Origin: Balneolaceae bacterium UBA3186
Lineage (GTDB): Bacteria > Bacteroidota > Rhodothermia > Balneolales > Balneolaceae
DNA length: 64,000 nucleotides
Direction of reading: 5' to 3'
Assembly: GCA_002364085.1 (NCBI GenBank)
Contig: DEXK01000006.1
Span: 84,948-148,947, forward strand
The position numbers and the translations under genes are program-made. Under the pieces are notes generated by a model. It was not told the origin of the DNA and did not search any database. It saw only the letters and a list, made by a program, of their open reading frames with translations. Of the stretch, positions 1 to 7,247 are shown piece by piece (positions within the stretch are counted from its first letter, which is position 1; each line of letters opens with the position of its first letter).

Positions 1-705
1 AAAACGATCCAGCAATTTCTGTGTTTTCTTGAACAACAACAGTTTATCGTATTCCGGATTGTTTTTTTTGATGCTTTCAAACACGTCGTGCTTAAATTCG
101 GAATAATCCTTGTACAGCTTTTTGGTGACGTTTTCTTCTTCAGTAAGCGAAGCGTCTTTGATCTTCTTTGGCAGACCTTTCGTAAAATTGGAATAACCCA
201 GGCACAGCCATAGCACCTTGAATTCATCTTTAGTGAGCGTAAAGAGATTAAACTCGATGAAGTCTACCGCATTATCAATATAGAACCGAAGCTTCTCAAA
301 ATTGGAAATAATAACGTAAACGGCATACGGCTGTTTGTTTTTATATCCAAAGGCTTGCGTTTCTACTTTGCCAAGATCTGTGGTTTCAGTTCCCTTCAGC
401 TCGATCACCCCACGGACTTTATTGCCATCCAGTAATGCTCCATCTGCTTTTTTAGAATCAGTGAGGTTTTTTTGCTCTACAACAAGGTTGAAATTCGGTG
501 ATGGATTTTTCGTATATCCCAAGACCTTTACAAACAGATCATTCAGAAATCCTTCCTGATACTCCTCTTCTTTGGAGTTTCGGATGTTCTCTTGTATCTC
601 GCGATTATGGAAGTGTGCAGTAAATATTTCCCAGGATTCCTCTACTTTTTTCTCATCAACCCCTGAAAGATATTTATTCAGTACCGCGTTTTGGAATAAT
701 GGCAT
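1..705 (-). CDS. Type IIG-like restriction-modification enzyme, N-terminal part (partial)
   Basis: The frame is open from an ATG at 703-705 leftward to the window edge, so only the first 235 residues are visible. The segment has the look of the N-terminal nuclease region of single-chain restriction-methylation enzymes (Eco57I/type IIG class). A PD-(D/E)XK arrangement can be read: Asp88 in KADGALLD, then Glu102 and Lys104 in VIELKG, followed by a QAFGYKNKQPYAVYVIISN stretch typical of this nuclease fold. The methyltransferase (NPPY) and target-recognition domains would lie beyond position 1 and cannot be checked. The neighbours to the right are metabolic genes, so this may be the edge of a defence or accessory region. 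Alternative: a stand-alone PD-(D/E)XK nuclease. Confidence 0.7.
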   Translation of the reverse strand, partial: MPLFQNAVLNKYLSGVDEKKVEESWEIFTAHFHNREIQENIRNSKEEEYQEGFLNDLFVKVLGYTKNPSPNFNLVVEQKNLTDSKKADGALLDGNKVRGVIELKGTETTDLGKVETQAFGYKNKQPYAVYVIISNFEKLRFYIDNAVDFIEFNLFTLTKDEFKVLWLCLGYSNFTKGLPKKIKDASLTEEENVTKKLYKDYSEFKHDVFESIKKNNPEYDKLLLFKKTQKLLDRF

Positions 706-830
706 ATACGGAAACCCGTTTCTTGAATTCTAAATCAATTTATTATCAACGGATTATAGGAAAAGGCGAGTTCAGTAAAAAGTGCAGGTTTGATAAATCT
801 TATTCTCTAAGAATAACGCAAAGATAAAAG

Positions 831-1883
831 TTATCTGAGTAGCGAGTCTATCACCCCAATCCCATCCGGCTCCCACCACAGATCGGGTGTTTGAGCATTA
901 CTCAGAAATTCAGTTTTAATGCCGTCAATACTTTCTCCGGTTCGATAAACCGTTTGCACTGAGTTGCCAAATCGACTCTTCAGCTCTTTAACCTTGTCAT
1001 GATCTCCCACAACCCAGTTTAGCACAAATTCCTGATCGGGGAAGTCATCGGTTTCCTGAACCAGAAAATCATCCAGCCATGCCTGATCCCGTTCAATGGC
1101 TTTGTTGAAGGCAAACTGATACACCAGATTTTCTTTGGGTTTTTTTAGCTGAGGATTATTCAACCAGAATTCTTCCACATAATCTGTAAAGTGACATTTT
1201 ACTTTTGAAAGAGTGAACGGGCTAACGATCACAGCAACAGAACGACATCCTTTGCCTCCATATCTGAACACCGCTTCGATCATATCTCTCAAAGTATCAG
1301 GCTCTTCATTATCCAGATAGGCTATGGAGAATTTAGCTGTACGAATTACAAACTCTGTGTTGTCATTAACCGCATTTAACTTAAAAAGCTTTTCTTTAAC
1401 CGGATCAACAGATTCTTCCGATCCCGCAAACAGAACTTTATCAGCCTGCAGATCTTTGAAATCGGCTAATTCTGTCGAGTATTGAATTTGATTATCGAGA
1501 TGAGCTTCATCCATCATCTTCAAAAAACCTGATAACAAATACGGATCTTTTTTGGACAGCTTTCCATAATAGTCAGCGCCGGATAAAATTGTACCTAGTG
1601 CATCTTGAAATCCAACCAAGGGAAGATTCCCTGCATGCAAGCAAAGCACTTTTTGTCCGACTGAATTTTTTATTTCTGATAGTTCAGCCCGCTTAGCCCA
1701 TTCTTCAATCTGACCGGAATCCACTTTCTGCTTTAATGTTCTGATCTGAAATTTAATGTCTTCAAAGCTGAACAGACCTTCTTCAACCGTTTTATCAATA
1801 GCTTTTTTTAGCGACTGATTATAGGGTTGGAGCCATTTTCTTGTGGCTTGGGAGACTTTTGATATGTGTGACTTCATTTGCAT
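831..1883 (-). CDS. LuxC-family acyl-CoA reductase
   Basis: 350 residues resembling the LuxC acyl-CoA reductase family (aldehyde-dehydrogenase-like fold), which reduces activated fatty acyl groups to aldehydes with NADPH. The nucleotide-binding region contains CLHAGNLPLVGFQDAL near residues 81-96. RYGGKGCRSVAVIV near residues 207-220 places Cys213 as the likely acyl-accepting nucleophile. The protein is shorter than classical LuxC (about 480 residues), as in the short Bacteroidota members. It lies 114 bases downstream of a LuxE-like gene on the same strand, which supports a two-component fatty-acid reductase. No luciferase subunits (luxA/luxB) are present in the window, so light production is not implied. 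Physiological substrate unknown. Confidence 0.8.
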   Translation of the reverse strand: MQMKSHISKVSQATRKWLQPYNQSLKKAIDKTVEEGLFSFEDIKFQIRTLKQKVDSGQIEEWAKRAELSEIKNSVGQKVLCLHAGNLPLVGFQDALGTILSGADYYGKLSKKDPYLLSGFLKMMDEAHLDNQIQYSTELADFKDLQADKVLFAGSEESVDPVKEKLFKLNAVNDNTEFVIRTAKFSIAYLDNEEPDTLRDMIEAVFRYGGKGCRSVAVIVSPFTLSKVKCHFTDYVEEFWLNNPQLKKPKENLVYQFAFNKAIERDQAWLDDFLVQETDDFPDQEFVLNWVVGDHDKVKELKSRFGNSVQTVYRTGESIDGIKTEFLSNAQTPDLWWEPDGIGVIDSLLR

Positions 1884-1892
1884 TTACTTACA

Positions 1893-1921
1893 CACCCCTC
1901 AATCCCCTCTCAAGAGGGGAC
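1893..1921. repeat. C/G-rich hairpin repeat (CCCCTC family) between luxE-like and luxC-like genes
   Basis: A perfect 7-base stem TCCCCTC/GAGGGGA with a TCAA loop (1903-1920) is preceded by an extra CCCCTC block. It sits in the 114-base gap of an otherwise tight leftward gene run. It resembles the dispersed AGAGGGGATT/GAGGGG intergenic repeats common in Bacteroidota genomes; that identity is from memory. There is no T-run on either side, so it is probably not a terminator, though it could affect the mRNA. Confidence 0.55.
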
Positions 1922-1997
1922 GTTCACTTGACATGATCATAATTAAGCATCTTATATTATTCACTCTTCTGTGTTTTTGTGATTCTGTGGCATTTCT

Positions 1998-2987
1998 TCA
2001 ATCGTGGTCGATGAGAAAATTACAGCCTCGTAAATTCTTTGGGTTCCATCTTCCTAAAACCTGAAATTGATTTTCAGCATTCATAATGCCTTTATCCCCT
2101 GTTAAAATAAACGAACAGGAATAGAAATTTGCCAGATCTATCACTCCTATCAAGCCTTCTTCTCCTTGTTCAACTTCCTGCATCGGGTTTTCAGGATTTC
2201 GAATGCTTACCTGCATCCAGGAAGGACAGTCAAACCATTCGGAACCTCGACTATATGCCTGGCTCAATAATTCTGTCATGCCGTATTCCGAATGAATCTG
2301 TTCCAACGGCAATCCGAAGTCCTTCGCTAACTGTTCATGGAGATCTTGTTTTGTCATTTCTCTTCTGAACGTTTTCATCCCGCCTGTTTCCATCACAATG
2401 GTATCCTTTGCAAGATCAACGTTACTGCGTTCAGCGAGGTCCAACAGTCCGAATGCAGCGCCGAACAACATCAGTTTTTTTTCTGATGTTTTGATTTGAT
2501 CTATCTCATTTTGCAGTAACGGTTTATCCAGTTCCAGAAACTTACTGAGACCTGAATCTTCTCTTTCTATCAATGCGTTCAGCATCCAAACCAAAGAAGA
2601 ATTAGGATTAGAATTATAGCCCGGAGTATACGCCCAAATCACATAGTCATGCAGATCGTAGAATTCCCACATTCCATCAAAAATCGACTGTTTATACAGA
2701 TCGGGATCAATAACAATATGTTTACTTCTTTGCATTCCGGAAGTGCCACTGCTACGAAACAGCTGATAGCTATTAGCTGATAGCTGTTTCGTAGCAGTGG
2801 TGACTTCTTTTTCTTTGAACGCTTGGATGGGCAATAATGGGATTTCTTCAATACTAGCTATTTTATCAATTCCCAATGCTTTACAGAATCTTTGATAAAT
2901 GCGATTGTTTTCTGTTTGGTATTTAAAGACGTTGAGTGCTTTTTCTTCAAAAGAAACAGACTCATCAAATATTTGATAGGGATTCAT
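1998..2987 (-). CDS. LuxE-family acyl-protein synthetase/acyl transferase, carrying an in-frame hairpin insertion
   Basis: 329 residues of the LuxE-type acyl-protein synthetase family, distant relatives of adenylate-forming enzymes that activate a fatty acid as acyl-AMP and pass it to the reductase. Supporting motifs are LPIQAFKEKEV near residues 52-62, the nucleotide-handling SSGTSG at residues 79-84, EYGMTELLSQAYSR in the middle and LGRWNPKNLRGC near the end. The start ATG overlaps the stop of the upstream NHL gene (ATGA), implying translational coupling. Odd feature: residues just before SSGTSG (about 64-76, TATKQLSANSYQL) are encoded by a 55-base perfect inverted repeat whose left arm is the reverse complement of the SSGT-coding DNA. 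The reading frame is intact, so the gene is probably functional, but activity is unproven. Confidence 0.8.
   Translation of the reverse strand: MNPYQIFDESVSFEEKALNVFKYQTENNRIYQRFCKALGIDKIASIEEIPLLPIQAFKEKEVTTATKQLSANSYQLFRSSGTSGMQRSKHIVIDPDLYKQSIFDGMWEFYDLHDYVIWAYTPGYNSNPNSSLVWMLNALIEREDSGLSKFLELDKPLLQNEIDQIKTSEKKLMLFGAAFGLLDLAERSNVDLAKDTIVMETGGMKTFRREMTKQDLHEQLAKDFGLPLEQIHSEYGMTELLSQAYSRGSEWFDCPSWMQVSIRNPENPMQEVEQGEEGLIGVIDLANFYSCSFILTGDKGIMNAENQFQVLGRWNPKNLRGCNFLIDHD
2746..2800. repeat. 55-bp perfect inverted repeat inside the luxE-like gene
   Basis: Two 19-base arms, 2746-2764 and 2782-2800, are exact reverse complements around a 17-base centre. The core contains AGCTGATAGCTATTAGCT (2761-2778), which recurs exactly at 49029-49046 inside another hairpin. 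The right arm encodes, on the minus strand, the conserved LuxE SSGT motif, so the left arm looks like the copied one. The whole structure keeps the frame open. Confidence 0.9.
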
Positions 2988-3802
2988 TCTTCAAGAATTC
3001 TGATTAAAGCATGTGAAGTCAAGATATAAATCTTATTCTCCACTACATATATATCACTAATCTCAGATTTCTTTTCAAAAGAAAGAATTGTCTTTTTAGT
3101 TAATGGTCCTAGCTTTTCAATAGCATTATTTTTGGCAACATACACTTCATTATCTCTATAGAAAAATGAATGCGTTCCTTTTGCTTCGTAAAAACTTTCA
3201 TAAAATCCGTTTTCTGAAATTCTATGAATTAATTCTGACTTTTTATCCAGTATTAAAATACTCCCATCTACTAGCTGTATTCCGGAAACTTGTTTTACTT
3301 CTGCGGGCAGAGAAACTTGATCTAATATCGCTCCATCTTCATTATACTTACCTAAAGTTCTTGATCTTTCATCATAGAAATAAACGTCACCCAGTTTGTT
3401 TACCCCGAGAAAAGCCGGTCTTATTTCTGATCTTGTTTGAAATCTATCGTTACCGGAAATAGAACTCAAATACTGCCAGCGTTTATCAAAAACCTGAATC
3501 CTGTTATTTCCTTTATCGGATACAAATAACTTCAATCCGTTTGTAGTTGCAATATCCACCGGATTGTCGAACTGGTAGTTGCCACTCCCTCTTTTGCCAT
3601 ATCTCTCGATTAGTTTTCCATCCATTCCCAACTTAAGAACGCGATGTGCTCCGGCTTCAACGATGTAAATGGCATCGTTTCCAAAAGTAAAAGAAGTCGC
3701 TTTTTTTAAACCGGTATATAAAGTGTCAACAGAAGTTTGTTGGGCGAACGCTGAATTTGCAATTAAAACACTAAGTGTCGCTATGAGGCACAAGCGGATC
3801 AT
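2984..3802 (-). CDS. Secreted NHL/six-bladed beta-propeller protein
   Basis: 272 residues with a cleavable signal peptide (MIRLCLIATLSVLIANSAFAQ), then repeated blades such as IYIVEAGAHRVLKLGMDGKLIERYGKRGSGNYQFDNPVDIA and LFVSDKGNNRIQVFDKRWQYL, written here in parts of one NHL-type propeller. The conserved G-x-N-R-I-Q-V-F pattern is diagnostic of NHL repeats. Likely periplasmic or surface exposed; NHL propellers usually bind ligands or partners, and the partner here is unknown. It overlaps purD upstream and the luxE-like gene downstream by ATGA junctions, so the three are probably co-translated. The last 100 residues lose the repeat consensus. Confidence 0.75.
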   Translation of the reverse strand: MIRLCLIATLSVLIANSAFAQQTSVDTLYTGLKKATSFTFGNDAIYIVEAGAHRVLKLGMDGKLIERYGKRGSGNYQFDNPVDIATTNGLKLFVSDKGNNRIQVFDKRWQYLSSISGNDRFQTRSEIRPAFLGVNKLGDVYFYDERSRTLGKYNEDGAILDQVSLPAEVKQVSGIQLVDGSILILDKKSELIHRISENGFYESFYEAKGTHSFFYRDNEVYVAKNNAIEKLGPLTKKTILSFEKKSEISDIYVVENKIYILTSHALIRILEE

Positions 3803-5079
3803 GCAAGGCGTTTTAATCCCTTAGCTCCAATATCATTTCTGAAAAATGCTTTTTCGAAGCTGATCTTTTTTACCTGATCATAAGAATTGTCGATGGCTTC
3901 CTGCAGCGACTCTCCTTCCCCAACAATATTTAAAACCCGACCGCCATTTGTAAGAAGCTTTCCTTTTTCAATCTTGGTTCCGGCATGGAATAATATACCT
4001 GCGTCAACTTTCTCAACTCCGTTGATCTCTTTGCCTTTGTCGTAGCTTTGAGGATATCCACCGGAAACCATAACCACCGTACATCTGTATCTATCGTCCA
4101 ACTCAATATCTGTTTCCGATAATCTTCCTTCCGTACATGAAATGATCACGTCCAGCAGATCTGATCTCATTGCGGGCACGATCACTTGACATTCAGGATC
4201 TCCGAACCGGCAATTATATTCAACTACTTTAGGTCCATCTTTTGTGATCATCAATCCTACGTAAAGAATTCCCTGATATGGATTTCCTTCGGATTTCATT
4301 CCTGCCACTGTTGGCTGAATAATTTCTGACTCAACTCTTTTAAGAAGTTCTTTTGTTACGATCGGAGCAGGAGAATAAGCTCCCATTCCACCTGTATTCA
4401 AACCGGTATCACCTTCTCCAATACGCTTATGATCCTGAGCATTGCCGATCACTTTGTAGCTGTCTCCATCACAAATAGCAAAAACCGAAGCTTCTTCACC
4501 TTCCATAAACTCTTCGATCACTAATCGTGACGCGGCATCACTTAACGATCCTTCCTGAAGTTCTTCCAGTGCTGAAATGGCATCTGCTTCATTTTCAGGG
4601 ATCAGAACTCCCTTTCCTCCGGCTAAACCGTCTGCTTTTAAAACTACCGGATAACTACCCTTTTCTATTATATATTCTGCAGCACGGTCAAATTCATCCT
4701 GGCTGAATACTTCATATCCTGCGGTTGGGATGTCGTGCCTTTTCATAAAATCTTTAGCAAATTCCTTACTTCCTTCCAGCATAGCGGCCTGTTTTCTGGG
4801 GCCAAAAACTGCATGGCATTTTTCTTCCAAAAAGTCAGCTAATCCGTCAACAAGAGGTTGTTCAGGCCCAACCACTGTTAAATGAATAGCATGGGATTGT
4901 ATAAATTCCCAAATCTCATTAAAATCTGAAGTAATAAGTTGCACATTTTTTCCCAGCGATTCTGTTCCTGGATTTCCGGGAGCAATATAAAGCTGTTCAA
5001 GTTTTGAAGACTTTGCTATTCCCCAAGCCAGTGCATGTTCTCTACCGCCACTGCCCAACAAAAGAACATTGTATTTCAT
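3799..5079 (-). CDS. purD: Phosphoribosylamine--glycine ligase (GAR synthetase)
   Basis: 426 residues, the usual length. It catalyses ATP-dependent joining of glycine to 5-phosphoribosylamine, step 2 of de novo purine synthesis, in the cytoplasm. The N-domain opens with VLLLGSGGREHALAW. The ATP-grasp core shows PVVLKADGLAGGKGV near residue 145, EEFMEGEEASVFAICDG, the family signature HKRIGEGDTGLNTGGMGAYSP, and EYNCRFGDPECQVIVP for metal binding. It lies 4 bases after tpiA and overlaps the downstream NHL gene. Other purine genes in the window (purK, purE) are 13 kb away, so pur genes are scattered. Nothing unusual in the sequence. Confidence 0.96.
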   Translation of the reverse strand: MKYNVLLLGSGGREHALAWGIAKSSKLEQLYIAPGNPGTESLGKNVQLITSDFNEIWEFIQSHAIHLTVVGPEQPLVDGLADFLEEKCHAVFGPRKQAAMLEGSKEFAKDFMKRHDIPTAGYEVFSQDEFDRAAEYIIEKGSYPVVLKADGLAGGKGVLIPENEADAISALEELQEGSLSDAASRLVIEEFMEGEEASVFAICDGDSYKVIGNAQDHKRIGEGDTGLNTGGMGAYSPAPIVTKELLKRVESEIIQPTVAGMKSEGNPYQGILYVGLMITKDGPKVVEYNCRFGDPECQVIVPAMRSDLLDVIISCTEGRLSETDIELDDRYRCTVVMVSGGYPQSYDKGKEINGVEKVDAGILFHAGTKIEKGKLLTNGGRVLNIVGEGESLQEAIDNSYDQVKKISFEKAFFRNDIGAKGLKRLA

Positions 5080-5083
5080 AATA

Positions 5084-5857
5084 TCAGCTTAACTCTTCAG
5101 CTATTGAAATAATTTCTGTGAAGCTCTCTGCGCTTAAACTTGCACCACCAATTAAACCACCATCTACATCATCTTGGCTTAACAACTCCTTAGCATTCCC
5201 GGGTTTCATACTACCGCCATAAAGTATTCTGATCGCAGATGCCGTTTCCTCATCATAGATCTTTTCAAGTTCCTGACGTATAAATTTATGCATTTCCTGA
5301 GCTTGTTCAGGAGTTGCTGTTTCACCTGTCCCAATTGCCCAGACAGGCTCGTATGCAACTACTGTATCCAATGCATCATTTGATGTAATTCCTTTTAACG
5401 CCGCTGTTATCTGGTCGGATACAAGATCAAAATGAATATTCTCTTTCCTTTGCTCGAGTGTTTCACCTATGCAAATTACCGGAGCCAGTTTCTCAGATAA
5501 AGCCTTAACTACTTTTTTATTTACCGTTTCATCAGTTTCAGCAAAGTATTGACGTCGTTCAGAATGCCCTACAAGAACAAAATTACAGCCACTTTCGGCA
5601 AGCATAGTTGCACTTATTTCTCCCGTAAAGGCACCATTTTCTTCGTAATAAAAATTTTGAGCTCCAACCTGTACTTCTGAATCGTACAAATAATTAACAG
5701 CCATCCCCAGAGATACAAAAGGAGGACAAACAAGAACATCTACCTCTTCTGAAATTTCTTTTTTTGAATTTTTGATACCCTCAAGCAGTTCAGCTGCTTC
5801 TAAAGGCCCTCCATTCATTTTCCAGTTTCCGGCAATTAGAAATTTTCTCTTGTTCAT
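5084..5857 (-). CDS. tpiA: Triose-phosphate isomerase
   Basis: 257 residues, typical TIM-barrel length. It interconverts dihydroxyacetone phosphate and glyceraldehyde 3-phosphate in glycolysis and gluconeogenesis. Active-site features are all present: the lysine in AGNWKMNGG (residues 9-17), the electrophilic histidine in VGHSERR, the catalytic glutamate in VAYEPVWAIGTG, and the phosphate-binding loop YGGSMKPGN and GGLIGGASL. It directly abuts the upstream thioredoxin-fold lipoprotein gene and is followed by purD after 4 bases, so it is part of the same transcription unit. Confidence 0.97.
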   Translation of the reverse strand: MNKRKFLIAGNWKMNGGPLEAAELLEGIKNSKKEISEEVDVLVCPPFVSLGMAVNYLYDSEVQVGAQNFYYEENGAFTGEISATMLAESGCNFVLVGHSERRQYFAETDETVNKKVVKALSEKLAPVICIGETLEQRKENIHFDLVSDQITAALKGITSNDALDTVVAYEPVWAIGTGETATPEQAQEMHKFIRQELEKIYDEETASAIRILYGGSMKPGNAKELLSQDDVDGGLIGGASLSAESFTEIISIAEELS

Positions 5858-7237
5858 CTAGTTTTGATTTTTACTTTGATTAACTACTGTATTCATTCCT
5901 TGTATCACGTCAGTGAATTCTGTGGTAACGTACTTCCTTACAATATTTCCATTTTGATCAACTAAGATTCTAGTTGGCACATCTGTTACATTAAACTTTT
6001 GTATCAATTCCTGAATATCAAATGTACCAAAGGCGGCTACTCCCCAGTGTTTTACACGTTCATTGAAAAATGCATTAACAGTTACCTCACTTCTGTCTAA
6101 AGGAATAGTAAATATTTCCAGATCATAGTTTTGGTAAATCTGATGTATTACCATGGTGCGGTCGTATTGATTTTGATACAAGCGGCTTGCTACGGGTGTG
6201 ATTTCCAGAATGTAAGGTTTCCCTATCAACGTAGAAGAATTCACAGAATCGCCTTCCTGAGTTACAAATGAGAAACTTGGAATTCTAAACCCGGGAGCAA
6301 GATAAGCCAGATCATAGCCAATATTCTTTGCCCAATCCATTGCATTTACTTTATTCTTGTATCTCTTTTCAAATTGCTCCAACGCCGATTTAGCTTCCTC
6401 CACTCTGGAGCTATCGTACATAACCTCGATTTTCTTTTGCTCTAACCCCAAAATATAGTCTTCATTTTCTGTCAACTCTGCCAATGAATCCAAATATGAA
6501 ATACCGCTGTCTAAGCCATTATCTTTAGATAAATATGGGAAACCATAATTTACGGCCGCAAATATCATTTCCTCGTCTTTTAAAGACTCGTCTATTCTAT
6601 TCATCATCAGTTCTTTATCGATGATATTCAATAACCGAATTGACTCTGAAGCTGATAAAGTTGATGCCAGAGTGTTAGAATTTTTCTCTGAAACTTCCCA
6701 AAAAAGATCACTCCATTTAAGAACTTCATCGTACAAAAGTGAGTCTTCGATCGCTCCGGCATTTATATAAGCTGTAACTCTGCTAAAACCCCGATTGATC
6801 CTATTAAAAGTATCCATTGCTCTTTGTTCACGAGAATTGAGCTCGAAATTTTGATCCAGCCCAGGTAATTCTCCTGAGAACTTGAGAGTATCTTTATCCG
6901 CAAGAATAAATTGCGTTGCACCAACCTGATTTCCGTTTCTTTTTATAAAAACCGGATAGATGTTTTTTCTCGGGAACTTAACGATACCTTTAATGACGCC
7001 GTCTTTATTTGTTTTCTTATTGAAAAGCGTATCAATTTCAGCATCAACATTTTCCTGATAAGTAATGATCAATTGAATTCCGGAAAAATCACCTGTGTTG
7101 TCTAAAGTGTCAGCGACTGTAAATCTACCATCTAAAAACGCTTTTTCCATCTCAGGCTCACTGCTACAATTAGTTAGAATAGCAGTAAGAAATACCAGAT
7201 AAAATAATTTTCTAATGTCCATAATAATTTGACTCAA
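5858..7237 (-). CDS. Thioredoxin-fold (TlpA/DUF4369-like) lipoprotein lacking the CXXC motif
   Basis: 459 residues. A signal peptide ends in a lipobox, AILTNCSSE, so it is a membrane-anchored lipoprotein. The N-terminal part (about residues 30-130) resembles the DUF4369-type beta domain found before TlpA modules in Bacteroidota. A helical middle follows, then a thioredoxin-like C-domain starting at APGFRIPSFSFVTQEGD with the cis-Pro region VTDVPTRILVDQNGNIV. The position where TlpA proteins carry WCxxC reads ILEITPVASRLYQNQYD, so there is no redox cysteine pair; a disulfide-handling role is unlikely and a binding role is more plausible. The start could instead be the Met at residue 6, which gives a more usual lipoprotein signal. 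It sits between gatB (10-base gap) and tpiA (no gap). Confidence 0.75.
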   Translation of the reverse strand: MSQIIMDIRKLFYLVFLTAILTNCSSEPEMEKAFLDGRFTVADTLDNTGDFSGIQLIITYQENVDAEIDTLFNKKTNKDGVIKGIVKFPRKNIYPVFIKRNGNQVGATQFILADKDTLKFSGELPGLDQNFELNSREQRAMDTFNRINRGFSRVTAYINAGAIEDSLLYDEVLKWSDLFWEVSEKNSNTLASTLSASESIRLLNIIDKELMMNRIDESLKDEEMIFAAVNYGFPYLSKDNGLDSGISYLDSLAELTENEDYILGLEQKKIEVMYDSSRVEEAKSALEQFEKRYKNKVNAMDWAKNIGYDLAYLAPGFRIPSFSFVTQEGDSVNSSTLIGKPYILEITPVASRLYQNQYDRTMVIHQIYQNYDLEIFTIPLDRSEVTVNAFFNERVKHWGVAAFGTFDIQELIQKFNVTDVPTRILVDQNGNIVRKYVTTEFTDVIQGMNTVVNQSKNQN

Positions 7238-7247
7238 CCTGAATGAA

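Noticed and set aside
1843..2368. Rightward reading frames across the luxC/luxE junction and luxE
   Set aside because: They are antisense shadows of the luxC and luxE genes, and their translations have no protein-like composition or motif.
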